From: Paraburkholderia sp. CNPSo 3272
GTDB taxonomy: Bacteria > Pseudomonadota > Gammaproteobacteria > Burkholderiales > Burkholderiaceae
Direction: 5' to 3'
DNA: 64,000 bases
Assembly (NCBI RefSeq): GCF_024206495.1
Contig: NZ_JAMBPQ010000023.1
Span: forward strand, 50,029-114,028
Below the pieces are notes generated by a model. The model saw nothing but the letters and a program-made list of their open reading frames with translations, had not been told where the DNA came from and ran no database searches. Both the position numbers and the translations under genes were made by a program. This document shows positions 16,061 to 25,406 of this stretch, one piece after another; positions within the stretch are counted from its first letter, which is position 1; each line of letters opens with the position of its first letter.

Positions 16061-18157
16061 ATGACACAACACAAACGCCCCAACGGCAAGCATCAGCCCA
16101 CCGACGCGAAATCGCAGAGCCTCGAAGCGTTCCGCGCGCATGCGGACGGCGAGGCGCTGCGCACCAACCAGGGCGTGAAGATCGCCGATAACCAGAACAC
16201 CTTGCGTGCGGGCGCGCGCGGCCCTTCGCTGCTCGAAGACTTCATCATGCGCGAAAAGATCACGCACTTCGACCACGAACGGATTCCCGAGCGCATCGTT
16301 CACGCGCGCGGTTCGGCCGCACACGGCGTGTTTCGCGTGTACGAGTCCCAGGCCGAACTCACCCGTGCGGGCTTCTTGCAGGACCCCGCGAAGGAAACGC
16401 CTGTCTACGTGCGATTCTCGACGGTGCAGGGCCCGCGCGGCTCGTCGGACACCGTGCGCGACATCCGCGGCTTCGCCACGAAGTTCTACACGGACGAGGG
16501 CAACTTCGATCTGGTGGGCAACAACGTGCCCGTGTTCTTCATTCAGGACGCGATCAAGTTCCCCGACTTCGTGCATGCCGTGAAGCCCGAGGCCCCCGAT
16601 GAAATGCCCACGGGCGGCACCGCCCACGATACGTTCTGGGACTTCGTCTCGCTCGTGCCGGAAAGCGCGCATACGGTAATCTGGGCCATGTCAGACCGCG
16701 CGATACCGCGCAGCCTGCGCACCATGGAAGGCTTCGGAGTGCATACGTTTCGCTTCGTCAACGCGAAAGGCCGCGCGCGCTTCATCAAATGGCACTGGCG
16801 GCCCGTGCTGGGCTCGTATTCGCTGCTCTGGGACGAAGCGCAGAAGATCGCGGGCAAGGACCCCGACTTTCATCGGCGCGACTTGTGGGAAGCGATCGAG
16901 CGCGGCGACTATCCCGAGTTCGAACTGGGCGTGCAGATCATCGAGGAGAGCGACGAACACAAGTTCGACTTCGATCTGCTCGACCCGACCAAGCTCGTGC
17001 CCGAAGAAGAAGTGCCGGTGAAGATCATCGGCAAGATGACGCTCAATCGCAATCCGGACAACTTCTTCGCGGAAACGGAGCAGGTCGCGTTCCATCCCGG
17101 CCATATCGTGCCGGGCATCGATTTCACGAACGATCCCTTGCTGCAAGGGCGCCTGTTCTCCTATACCGATACACAGATCAGCCGTCTTGGCGGCCCGAAC
17201 TTTCACGAGATTCCGATCAACCGCCCGGTCTGCCCGTACCAGAACAATCAGCGCGATGCGATGCACCGCCAGACCGTCAACGTCGGTCAGGCTTCGTACG
17301 AACCGAATTCGGTGAGCGGTGGCTGGCCAAAGGAAACGCAGCCGAAGGACGGCGGCTTCGAAAGCTACCAGGAACGCATGGACGGCGCGAAAATCCGCGT
17401 GCGCAGCGAATCGTTCGCGGACCACTTCTCGCAGGCCACGATGTTCTACAACAGCATGTCGGAGCCGGAGAAGGAACACATCAAGGCCGCCTACACCTTC
17501 GAACTGGGCAAAGTCACGAGGCCCGAAATACGCGAACGCCAGGTCAACGCCATTCTCGCGAACATCGACGCGGACCTCGCCTCGAGCGTGGCACTGGCGC
17601 TCGGCTTGCCAAAGCCAAAAGCGGGCGCCAAGCCAGGCAAGCCGCCCACGGCCAGTTCGCCCTCGCTCAGCCTGCTCAACCGCGTGAAGCCGGGCATCAA
17701 GGCGCGCAAGATCGCCTTGCTCACCGCGCCCGGCGCGGACCCCGCCATGCTCACGCGGTTGCGCGATGCCTTTGCGCTGGAGGGCGCAACGGCGCTCGTC
17801 ATCGCGCCCACGCTCGCGCCGATTGGCGATATTGCGCCCGATGCGACGATCACCGGCATGCCCTCCGTCATGTTCGACGCGGTGTTCGTCCCCGGCGGCG
17901 AGAAGGCCACGGAGGCACTGGCGGAGTCGGGCGACGCGCGTCACTTCGTGCTCGAAGCGTTCAAGCATCTGAAGGCGATCGGCGCGGTCGATACGGGGCG
18001 GCTCGTGCTCTCTGCCGCGCAGTTGCCCGATCACGCGGACGGCGTCGCGAACGGCGATGAAGCCGAACTCGAGCGCGTGCTCAAGGAATTCATCGAAGCG
18101 GCAGGGCAGCATCGCGTATGGTCGCGCGTGGCGCAGACGCTGGCGGTGCCGGCGTGA
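16061..18157 (+). CDS. katE: Large-subunit catalase (HPII/KatE type)
   Basis: A 698-residue clade 2 catalase converting H2O2 to water and oxygen. The distal His is H88 in VHARGSAAHG, the distal-pocket Asn lies in VGNNVPVFFIQD (about 152-163), and the proximal haem-ligand Tyr lies in GRLFSYTDTQ near residue 370. After the core (to about 560) comes a short linker and the flavodoxin/GATase-like C-terminal domain found only in large-subunit catalases (KIALLTAPGADPAML, FDAVFVPGGEKATE). CAGGAGCCACCCC before the ATG at 16061 sets the start; the frame's longer upstream extension has no family similarity. Such catalases are usually stationary-phase induced. The CHAD gene follows 24 bp downstream and may be cotranscribed. 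Confidence 0.95.
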   Translation: MTQHKRPNGKHQPTDAKSQSLEAFRAHADGEALRTNQGVKIADNQNTLRAGARGPSLLEDFIMREKITHFDHERIPERIVHARGSAAHGVFRVYESQAELTRAGFLQDPAKETPVYVRFSTVQGPRGSSDTVRDIRGFATKFYTDEGNFDLVGNNVPVFFIQDAIKFPDFVHAVKPEAPDEMPTGGTAHDTFWDFVSLVPESAHTVIWAMSDRAIPRSLRTMEGFGVHTFRFVNAKGRARFIKWHWRPVLGSYSLLWDEAQKIAGKDPDFHRRDLWEAIERGDYPEFELGVQIIEESDEHKFDFDLLDPTKLVPEEEVPVKIIGKMTLNRNPDNFFAETEQVAFHPGHIVPGIDFTNDPLLQGRLFSYTDTQISRLGGPNFHEIPINRPVCPYQNNQRDAMHRQTVNVGQASYEPNSVSGGWPKETQPKDGGFESYQERMDGAKIRVRSESFADHFSQATMFYNSMSEPEKEHIKAAYTFELGKVTRPEIRERQVNAILANIDADLASSVALALGLPKPKAGAKPGKPPTASSPSLSLLNRVKPGIKARKIALLTAPGADPAMLTRLRDAFALEGATALVIAPTLAPIGDIAPDATITGMPSVMFDAVFVPGGEKATEALAESGDARHFVLEAFKHLKAIGAVDTGRLVLSAAQLPDHADGVANGDEAELERVLKEFIEAAGQHRVWSRVAQTLAVPA

Positions 18158-18181
18158 GCGTCAACGGGAGGGCACAAGCAA

Positions 18182-19003
18182 ATGGACAAGCCGGCTACAC
18201 GATCGAAGAACGCGCGCAGCGACGCGCAATCGCAGTTCTCGCGCTATGCGCAGCCGCTGGTGAGGGAAGCGCTTGCGCGTGTCGCCGCGCTCGACACCGA
18301 GCCGGAAACGATGCACCAGCTGCGCGTCGCGTTGCGGCGGCTGCGCACGCTGTTGTGGGCGTGGCGGCCGCTGCTCGGGCGCGCGAAGATCGAGCCGCAG
18401 CGCGCGTTTCTCAAGCGTGCGGCGGCGGCCGCGGGCGAGGTGCGCGATTGGGACATTGCCGTCGCGCTGCTCGGCACGGACGGCGCACTCGCGAACGGGC
18501 ACCTTGCGCCGGTACGACAAGCGGCGCGCGAGCACGCCCGGCAGACGCTCTCTGCCGCCGATCTCAAGCACACGCTGCGCGACATGCTGCATGAGGTGAA
18601 CCGCGCGTTGAACACGTCGCCGCGACGCACGCCGCTCAAGCGCCTCGCGCGCGAACGCGTGCGAGTGGCGCGGCGGTCGCTGGCCACGCGCATGCAGCGA
18701 GCGCGCCGCGCGAAACGCCGCGATTACGCCGCATGGCACGAGGTGCGCAAAGGGGCGAAGCGCCTGCGTTATCTGCTGGAGTTCTTCGGATCGATCCTGC
18801 CGCGCCGCGAAAACCGGCGCGTGAAGTCGCTCAAGAAACTTCAGGATCGTTTCGGCAAGCTAAACGATGCGGTGGCGAGCGAGCGCCTGGTCGCGCAGCA
18901 TCGTGAGATCTTCCCGGACAGCGCGAAGGCCGATGCCGCGCTCTCGGCGCTGGGCCGCGAACGCAAGAAGCGGCGCAGAAAGGCGGCGAAGCTGCTCCAT
19001 TAA
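18182..19003 (+). CDS. CHAD domain protein
   Basis: A 273-residue, strongly basic alpha-helical protein. The conserved histidines and basic residues of the CHAD domain are visible in MHQLRVALRRLRTLLWAWR (about residues 44-62) and AWHEVRKGAKRLRYLLEFF (about 190-208), two copies of the same helix-pair pattern. CHAD domains bind inorganic polyphosphate through this basic pocket. No adenylate-cyclase-like CYTH domain is fused. A polyphosphate link would fit the polyphosphate-type glucokinase elsewhere in the window, but nothing joins them genetically. Its stop overlaps the end of the convergent efflux gene by four bases. Confidence 0.9.
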   Translation: MDKPATRSKNARSDAQSQFSRYAQPLVREALARVAALDTEPETMHQLRVALRRLRTLLWAWRPLLGRAKIEPQRAFLKRAAAAAGEVRDWDIAVALLGTDGALANGHLAPVRQAAREHARQTLSAADLKHTLRDMLHEVNRALNTSPRRTPLKRLARERVRVARRSLATRMQRARRAKRRDYAAWHEVRKGAKRLRYLLEFFGSILPRRENRRVKSLKKLQDRFGKLNDAVASERLVAQHREIFPDSAKADAALSALGRERKKRRRKAAKLLH

Positions 19004-20568
19004 GGCGCCGGTGAAGCAGCGGACGACGCGATCGGCCCCCCTTGCTGCCACCCGCCGCCCAGCGCCTTGTACAACGCCACGAGGTCGGTGCAGACCTGCA
19101 ACTCCGCTTGCTGTGCGTTCTGCTCGGCGCTGCTCAATTGCCGCTGCGCATCGAGCACGTCGATGAACGAGACAATGCCCTTGCGATAGCTCTCCCGTGC
19201 GAGATCGAACGCGTGGCGCTGGGCTGCCGCGCTCTCGTCTAGCGAGACGAGGCGCGCCTGATCGGTGCGATAGACATCGAGCGCGTTGTTCACGTCGCGC
19301 AGCGCATCGAGCACGGTCTTGCGGTAGTCCAGCGCGGCTTCGACCTGCTGGAGCTTCGACAGTCGCAAGTTCGACACGAGCGCGCCGCCCTGGAATACGG
19401 GCAGCGAAACGCTCGGCCCCCACGACCAGAAGAGGCTCGCCCAGTGCGTGAGATCGTGCGGGGAAGTCGCGCGCGTGCCGATTTGCCCGGTAAGCGAGAT
19501 GTCCGGATAGAACTGCGCCACGGCCACGCCCACGCTGGCCGTGGCCGCGTGCAGCGAAGCTTCGGCGCGGCGGATGTCGGGACGCCGGCGCGCGAGCGTG
19601 GCGGGCAGCCCGACCGGCACCGCGGGCGGCGTGCCGGGCAGTACGCCGGGCGGCGTGAGTTCCGTGTCGAGCGCGCCCGGCGCTTCGCCCACCAGCACCG
19701 CGAGCGCGTTGAGCGACTGCGCGATCTGTTGATCATATTGCGGCAGCAGCGCGTCGGTTTGCGTGCGCTCGGCGTGGGCGCGCGCTACGTCGAGTTCGCT
19801 TTCGAGGCCGTGCATCGCGGCGCTGCGCGCGAGGTCCTCGGTCTCGCGCTGCTCGGCAACGAGGTTCTGGGCCGTTGCGTGCAGCATCTGTGCGCCGCGC
19901 AGTTGCAGATACGTCTCGGCCACTTCGGCTTCCAGCGAGACCTGCGCGTCGCGTTGCGACTCGAGCGCGACATCGGCTTGGGCGTTCGCGGCTTCGACGG
20001 AGCGTCGCACGCGCCCGAAGAGGTCGAGTTCCCATGACGCGTCGAAGCCGACCTGCCACAGGTCCACGGGCGCGGTGAGTTGGTCGAGCGCGCTTTGCGC
20101 GCCGCGCTCCACGCTCGGGCCCGCACCCGGCGCGATCTGGTCGATGGGCGAGTTGGGTGCGCCGAGCGCATCGACCTTGTTGTACACGCCGGCCGATTCG
20201 AGGATGCCCTTCGCGCCCAGTTGTTCGCGCTTGTAGCTCGCGCTTGCCCGCACGTTCGGCAGACCTTGCGCGGCGGCCTGCTGGGTTCGTTCGCGCGCTT
20301 CGGCGATGCGCACGACCGCGATGTGCAGATCGGGGTTGCCGCTCAATGCGCGCCCGATCAGGGCGTCGAGCGTGGGGTCGCCGAAGCTGCGCCACCACTG
20401 CGGGTCCGGATTCGCTTCGACGGTGGGCGTCGATGCAGCGTTCGATGTGTTCGCCGTGCGTTGCATCGCATGCCAGTCGCCGGGCGCGTTTGCCTGCGGC
20501 GGCTTGAAGTCGGGGCCTACGGTGCACGCACACAGCGAAGCGGCCAGAACGATGGCGAGCGCGCGCAT
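19000..20568 (-). CDS. Outer-membrane efflux lipoprotein (NodT/OprM family)
   Basis: A 522-residue TolC-like channel of the RND/EmrAB type. It begins with a lipoprotein signal (MRALAIVLAASLCAC, acylated Cys about residue 15) followed by TVGPDFKPPQ, the standard start of this family. Two repeats of the outer-membrane efflux domain follow, with typical helix-barrel segments (DASWELDLFGRVRRSVEAAN, LPATLARRRPDIRRAEASLH, SLFWSWGPSVSLPVFQGG). ATG 20568 is chosen because it overlaps the stop of the MFS pump gene by one base and begins the signal. It is the third gene of a pump operon and forms the outer-membrane exit duct. Confidence 0.92.
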   Translation of the reverse strand: MRALAIVLAASLCACTVGPDFKPPQANAPGDWHAMQRTANTSNAASTPTVEANPDPQWWRSFGDPTLDALIGRALSGNPDLHIAVVRIAEARERTQQAAAQGLPNVRASASYKREQLGAKGILESAGVYNKVDALGAPNSPIDQIAPGAGPSVERGAQSALDQLTAPVDLWQVGFDASWELDLFGRVRRSVEAANAQADVALESQRDAQVSLEAEVAETYLQLRGAQMLHATAQNLVAEQRETEDLARSAAMHGLESELDVARAHAERTQTDALLPQYDQQIAQSLNALAVLVGEAPGALDTELTPPGVLPGTPPAVPVGLPATLARRRPDIRRAEASLHAATASVGVAVAQFYPDISLTGQIGTRATSPHDLTHWASLFWSWGPSVSLPVFQGGALVSNLRLSKLQQVEAALDYRKTVLDALRDVNNALDVYRTDQARLVSLDESAAAQRHAFDLARESYRKGIVSFIDVLDAQRQLSSAEQNAQQAELQVCTDLVALYKALGGGWQQGGPIASSAASPAP

Positions 20569-22148
20569 CAATGTCCTCCCGAACCCGACGCCTTCGCGGG
20601 CGCGAACAACAGCGCCAGCGGCGCGAAGACCATGCAGAAGCACGCGAGTATGCCGAACACGTCGATATAGGCAAGGATGGTGGCCTGCGAAACGAAGGTC
20701 TCGTAGAGGTGGCCGTTCGCGGTCTGCATCGCCTGCGCGAGCGGCGCGCCCGTGCCTTGCATGACCGTTTGCGCCTCGCGCGTGAGCGTGTCCTGATAGT
20801 TCTGCGAAAGCGGCGACATATAGGCGCAAAGATGCGCCATCCATGCCTGCGAGCGCTCGCGAATCAACGCGGTGGAAACGGAAATGCCGATCGAGCCCGC
20901 CACGTTGCGGAACATCGTGAACAGCGCCGAGGCGTCGTTATTGAGTTCCTTCGGCACCGTGAGGTACGCGAGCGTCGTGACCGGCACGAACAGAAAGCCG
21001 ATGGCGAGCGACTGCGCGCTGCGCAGCTTCACGAGCGTGAGATAGTCGATATCGGGCGTGAGGGTGCGCGCGTAGATGAGCGCCACGGTGAGCATGATGA
21101 AGCCGGTCACCACGAGCATGCGCGTCTGGATATGAGGCATCAGCCGGCTGACGATGGGAATCTCCATCGTGATGAGCAGCGCGCCCGGCGAAAGCACGAG
21201 GCCCGCGAGCGTGGCGGTGTAGCCGAGCTGCTGCTGCGCGAGCTGCGGAATGATCACGGCGCTGCCATAGAGCACGGCGGCGAACGCGGCGATCATGCAG
21301 CAGCCCAGGGCGAAGTTGCGGTCGCGCAGGCAGCGCAAATCCACGACGGGATGCTTCGCGTAGATGAGCCGCAAGATCGCGCCCACGATGCCGAGCAGCG
21401 CGAGCACGGCGAAGGTGACGATGAACGGCGATGAGAACCAGTCGTCGTCCTCGCCGCGATCGAGCATGACCTGCAGGCAGCCGAGACCGAGGGCGATGAG
21501 CCCGATGCCCCAGAAGTCGACCGTGCGCCAGTTCATGCGTCGATGCGCCTCGCGTTTGACCCAGGGCGGGTCTTCCACGAGCTGGAACACGGCGAGCGTC
21601 GTGAGAACGCCGACAGGCACGTTGAGCAGGAAGACCCAGCGCCACGACACGTTGTCGGTGATCCAGCCGCCCAGCGTCGGGCCGAGCACAGGGGCGACGA
21701 CAATGGCCACGGCGGAGATCGAGAACGCGCGGCCGCGCTGGCTGGGCTCGAAGGTGTCGAGGATGATGGACTGCTGGTTCGGCTGCAGGCCGCCGCCGAA
21801 GAACCCTTGCGCCACGCGGAAGATGACGAGCTGGCCGAGGCTCGTGGCGACGCCGCACAGGAACGAGCACACCGTGAACGCGACGATGCAGACCATGAAA
21901 TAGCGCTTGCGTCCGAGCACGCGGCCGAAGAACGCCGAGATGGGCAACACAATGCCGTTGGCGACGAGATAGGACGTCAGCACCCAGGTGGCTTCGTCGT
22001 AGCTCGCCGACATCGTGCCGGCGATATGAGGCAGCGCGACGTTCACGATGGTCGTGTCGAGCACTTCCATGAACGCGGCGAGCGTGACCGCGATCGCGAT
22101 GAGCCAGGGGTTGCCGGCGGGGCGCCAGTTGCTCTGCGAATCGCTCAT
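20568..22148 (-). CDS. Drug efflux MFS permease (EmrB/QacA, DHA2 family)
   Basis: A 526-residue inner-membrane pump with about 14 hydrophobic segments. The DHA2 signatures are seen as LAAFMEVLDTTIVNVALPHIAG in the first segment (motif D1) and LGPTLGGWITDNVSWRWVFL (motif C, with the family's WRW(I/V)F). It would export hydrophobic drugs or fatty acids by proton antiport, working with the adaptor encoded just upstream and the outer-membrane channel just downstream. The gap to the adaptor gene is 10 bp. The natural substrate is unknown and no regulator gene lies next to the operon. Confidence 0.93.
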   Translation of the reverse strand: MSDSQSNWRPAGNPWLIAIAVTLAAFMEVLDTTIVNVALPHIAGTMSASYDEATWVLTSYLVANGIVLPISAFFGRVLGRKRYFMVCIVAFTVCSFLCGVATSLGQLVIFRVAQGFFGGGLQPNQQSIILDTFEPSQRGRAFSISAVAIVVAPVLGPTLGGWITDNVSWRWVFLLNVPVGVLTTLAVFQLVEDPPWVKREAHRRMNWRTVDFWGIGLIALGLGCLQVMLDRGEDDDWFSSPFIVTFAVLALLGIVGAILRLIYAKHPVVDLRCLRDRNFALGCCMIAAFAAVLYGSAVIIPQLAQQQLGYTATLAGLVLSPGALLITMEIPIVSRLMPHIQTRMLVVTGFIMLTVALIYARTLTPDIDYLTLVKLRSAQSLAIGFLFVPVTTLAYLTVPKELNNDASALFTMFRNVAGSIGISVSTALIRERSQAWMAHLCAYMSPLSQNYQDTLTREAQTVMQGTGAPLAQAMQTANGHLYETFVSQATILAYIDVFGILACFCMVFAPLALLFAPAKASGSGGH

Positions 22149-22158
22149 GGCCGCGCCC

Positions 22159-23343
22159 TCAGTCCGCCAGATACACCGTAGGCACCACCGAAAGCCCGAG
22201 CGGCAGCGGCCGGTTCCCCGGCAAGCCGCTGTCGATGACGATCTTCACCGGCACGCGCTGCACGATCTTGACGAAGTTGCCCGTCGCGTTTTCGGCGGGG
22301 AACGCCGAAAAGCGCGAGCCGCTGCCGAGCTGGATGCTGTCCACGTGCCCGCGCAACTCCAGCTTCGGGTAGGCGTCCACGCTGATCTTGACCTTGTCGC
22401 CCGGACGCATGCGCGTGAGTTGGGACTCCTTGAAATTGGCGGTGATCCAGATTTGCGGCGTGACGATCGAAAAGAGCGAGGCGCCCGCCTGCAAGAACGT
22501 GCCGTACTGCACGTTGCGGCGCGTAACCCAGCCGTCGGAGGGCGCGCGCATGTCGCACCAGGCGAGATTCAGTTCCGCCGTGTCGAGCTGCGCCTCGGCC
22601 TGCGCCACCTGTTCGCGGCGGGCCTCCATGGCGGCCACGGCCTGGCGGATCTGCTGCGGCACGAGGCTCGCCGTCTTCAGCTGCGCGCGGGCGCTCATGA
22701 CGCTGGCGTGCGACACGCGCTGCTGGTCGTTGGCCGTGTCGATGTTCTGCTGCGTCGTCGCGCGAGGATCGACGCCGTGCTGGCGGTCGTAGTCGGCCTG
22801 CGCGCGCGCATAGTTCGCACTGGCCGTTTCGATTTGCGCACGCGCCTGGTCGTATTGCGCGGGGTACTGCACGCGCGCGATGTCGAGCTGCGCCTGCGCC
22901 GAAAGCAACTGGGCCTTCGCGAGGCCCAGTTGCGCGCGCGCCTGGTCGACCTGGGCCGCGTAGTCGCGCCGGTCGATCTCGACCATCAGGTCGCCCTTGT
23001 GCACGTAGACGTTGTCGTCGACGTTGAGTTGCGTCACGTAGCCAGACACCTTCGGGGCGATGGTAATGGCGTTGCCGTCGGTATAAGCGTCGTCGGTGCT
23101 GACTTCGTTGCGCGTGAGGAGCCACCAGATCAACGCGCCGATGGCGATCACGAGCAGCACGATGCCGATCACGATGAGTGGCTTCTTGCCGGGACGCTTG
23201 CGGCCCTGATTGTCGTCCTTGTTGCCGCCTTTCGCGCCGTTTTTCGCGTTGTCTCTGGATTTCGCCACATCCGCACGGCGCGGTTTGCCCCGATGCGCGC
23301 GCGACCACGCGCCTACGCCGCCCGTTCCTTCTTGTTCAGCCAT
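22159..23343 (-). CDS. Membrane-fusion protein of drug efflux pump (EmrA/HlyD family)
   Basis: A 394-residue periplasmic adaptor. A basic, Gly/Lys-rich cytoplasmic N-terminus (residues 1-53) leads into one membrane anchor (PLIVIGIVLLVIAIGALIWW). The HlyD barrel-sandwich part follows (TDDAYTDGNAITIAPKVSGYV), then the long coiled-coil hairpin (about 110-240), and the second lipoyl half (APSDGWVTRRNVQYGTFL). The start at 23343 is set by AGGAG nine bases upstream; the frame's upstream 73 residues have no family resemblance. It is the first gene of the three-gene pump operon and is divergent from the thiamine-diphosphate enzyme across 251 bp. Confidence 0.92.
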   Translation of the reverse strand: MAEQEGTGGVGAWSRAHRGKPRRADVAKSRDNAKNGAKGGNKDDNQGRKRPGKKPLIVIGIVLLVIAIGALIWWLLTRNEVSTDDAYTDGNAITIAPKVSGYVTQLNVDDNVYVHKGDLMVEIDRRDYAAQVDQARAQLGLAKAQLLSAQAQLDIARVQYPAQYDQARAQIETASANYARAQADYDRQHGVDPRATTQQNIDTANDQQRVSHASVMSARAQLKTASLVPQQIRQAVAAMEARREQVAQAEAQLDTAELNLAWCDMRAPSDGWVTRRNVQYGTFLQAGASLFSIVTPQIWITANFKESQLTRMRPGDKVKISVDAYPKLELRGHVDSIQLGSGSRFSAFPAENATGNFVKIVQRVPVKIVIDSGLPGNRPLPLGLSVVPTVYLAD

Positions 23344-23594
23344 GCGCGGCTCCTGGCTCGCCGGTGAAATCGGCTGAATAGGGGAAGGTGTGCATGCGGG
23401 GCCCGGTGGATTGATGTCCTCGGAAAAGACAACCCCGCAGATAGCAATCGCTATGCCTATGCAGCGGGTATCGAACAAAAGGGAAACGCGCGTCGAGGCG
23501 CGAAAGCGCCAGTCTCGTCCGATGCAGGTTCGGCGTTTGCGCGCGTGATGCCAACACGGCAAACGACTCGGACCATCCGCAAGGAGAACGGCAC

Positions 23595-25385
23595 ATGGCG
23601 ACCACAGTGAGCGACTTCATCATCGAGCGGCTGCACGAATGGGGCGTGCGGCGCATCTACGGCTACCCCGGCGACGGCATCAACGGCATGTTCGGCGCGC
23701 TGCAGCGCGCGCACGGCAAGATCGAATTCGTGCAGGCGCGCCACGAGGAAATGGCCGCCTTCATGGCGAGTGCGCACGCCAAGTTCACGGGCGAGCTGGG
23801 CGTGTGCATCGCCACTTCGGGGCCGGGCGCGGCGCATCTGCTCACGGGGCTCTATGACGCGCGGCTCGACCACATGCCCGTGCTCGCCATTGCGGGACAG
23901 CAGGCGCGCGCCGCGCTCGGTGCGCACTATCAGCAGGAACTCGACCTCGTCTCGATGTTCAAGGACGTGGCGGGCGCCTACGTGCAGCAGCCAAGCGTGC
24001 CGGCGCAGGTGCGCCACGTGGTGGACCGCGCGGTGCGCATCGCGCGCTCGCGGCGCACGGTTACGGCCATGGTGCTGCCCAACGACCTGCAGGAACTCGA
24101 GTACGAGCCGCCCGCGCGCAAGCACGGCACGGCGCATTCCGGCGTGGGCTACAGCGCGCCTGAGGTGGTGCCGCGCGAGGCGGACCTCAAGCGCGCGGCC
24201 GAGGTGCTAAACGCAGGCAACCGGGTGGCGATGCTCGTCGGCGCGGGCGCGATGCACGCCGGCGACGAGGTGGTCGCCGTGGCCGAGCGCCTGCACGCGG
24301 GCGTCGCGAAGGCGCTGCTCGGCAAGGCCGTGGTGCCCGACGACATTCCCTGGGTGACGGGCAGCATCGGCCTGCTCGGCACCAAGCCGACCGACGAGAT
24401 GATGTCCGCATGCGACACCTTGCTGATGGTCGGTTCCGGCTTCCCCTATTCGGAATTCCTGCCGAAGGAAGGCGACGCGCGCGCGGTGCAGATCGACATC
24501 GACGCGGGCATGCTCAGCCTGCGTTATCCGATGGAAGTCAGCCTCGTGGGCGACAGCGCGGCTACGCTGCGCGCGCTTCTTCCGCTGCTCGAGCAGAAGA
24601 ACGCCACGAACTGGCGCAACCGCCTCATTCATGCGGGCGAGCGCTGGCAGCGCGTGCTCGAGGAGCGCGCGAACGCGGCGACGAGCGGCAAGGTGAACCC
24701 GCAGCGCGTGGTGACCGAGCTGTCGCCGCGCCTGCCCGATGGCGCGATCGTCACGAGCGACTCGGGCTCGTGCGCGAACTGGTATGCGCGCGACCTCAAG
24801 ATCCGGCGCGGCATGATGTGTTCGCTGTCGGGCGGACTCGCCTCGATGGGGGCGGCGGTCCCTTACGCCATCGCGGCGAAGTTCGCGCATCCCGAGCGGC
24901 CGGTGATCGCGCTCGTGGGCGACGGCGCCATGCAGATGAACAACATGGCCGAACTCGTGACGGTGGCGAAATACTGGCGCCAATGGTCAAGTCCCCGCTG
25001 GATCTGTTGCGTGTTCAACAACGAGGACCTGAATCAGGTCACCTGGGAGCAGCGCGTGATGCAGGGCGACGCGAAGTTCGAAGCCTCGCAGGACATTCCC
25101 AACGTGCCGTATCACCGTTTTGCGGAACTGGTGGGGCTCACGGGCATCTACGTCGACGACGCGGAGCAGTTGGGCGATGCCTGGGAGCAGGCGCTCGCCT
25201 CGCCGCGCCCCGTGGTGCTCGAAGTGAAGACCGACCCCGACGTGCCGCCGCTGCCGCCGCACGTGACGATGGAGCAGGCGCGCCATTTCGCGCGCGCGCT
25301 CATGGAAGGCGACCCGGACGAGGGCGGCATGATTGCCAACACGGCGCGTCAGGTAATGGCGAGCGTCATCCCGGGCAAGAAGTGA
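23595..25385 (+). CDS. Thiamine-diphosphate enzyme, pyruvate oxidase/dehydrogenase (PoxB)-like
   Basis: A 596-residue three-domain enzyme. The activating Glu lies in QARHEEMAAF (about residue 52) and the N-terminal motif reads TSGPGAAHLLTGLYDARLDH. A central FAD/NAD-type domain follows (AMLVGAGAMHAGDEV). The thiamine-diphosphate/Mg motif is GDGAMQMNNMAELVT ending NNEDLNQ (the usual GDGxx...NN). Closest in pattern to pyruvate:quinone oxidoreductase, which would oxidise pyruvate to acetate and CO2 and feed electrons to ubiquinone at the membrane. The last residues lack an obvious amphipathic membrane helix, so a different keto-acid reaction is possible. It probably forms an operon with the oxidoreductase 21 bp downstream. 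Confidence 0.85.
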   Translation: MATTVSDFIIERLHEWGVRRIYGYPGDGINGMFGALQRAHGKIEFVQARHEEMAAFMASAHAKFTGELGVCIATSGPGAAHLLTGLYDARLDHMPVLAIAGQQARAALGAHYQQELDLVSMFKDVAGAYVQQPSVPAQVRHVVDRAVRIARSRRTVTAMVLPNDLQELEYEPPARKHGTAHSGVGYSAPEVVPREADLKRAAEVLNAGNRVAMLVGAGAMHAGDEVVAVAERLHAGVAKALLGKAVVPDDIPWVTGSIGLLGTKPTDEMMSACDTLLMVGSGFPYSEFLPKEGDARAVQIDIDAGMLSLRYPMEVSLVGDSAATLRALLPLLEQKNATNWRNRLIHAGERWQRVLEERANAATSGKVNPQRVVTELSPRLPDGAIVTSDSGSCANWYARDLKIRRGMMCSLSGGLASMGAAVPYAIAAKFAHPERPVIALVGDGAMQMNNMAELVTVAKYWRQWSSPRWICCVFNNEDLNQVTWEQRVMQGDAKFEASQDIPNVPYHRFAELVGLTGIYVDDAEQLGDAWEQALASPRPVVLEVKTDPDVPPLPPHVTMEQARHFARALMEGDPDEGGMIANTARQVMASVIPGKK

Positions 25386-25406
25386 TGCGCGCACAAGGAG
25401 CGATCG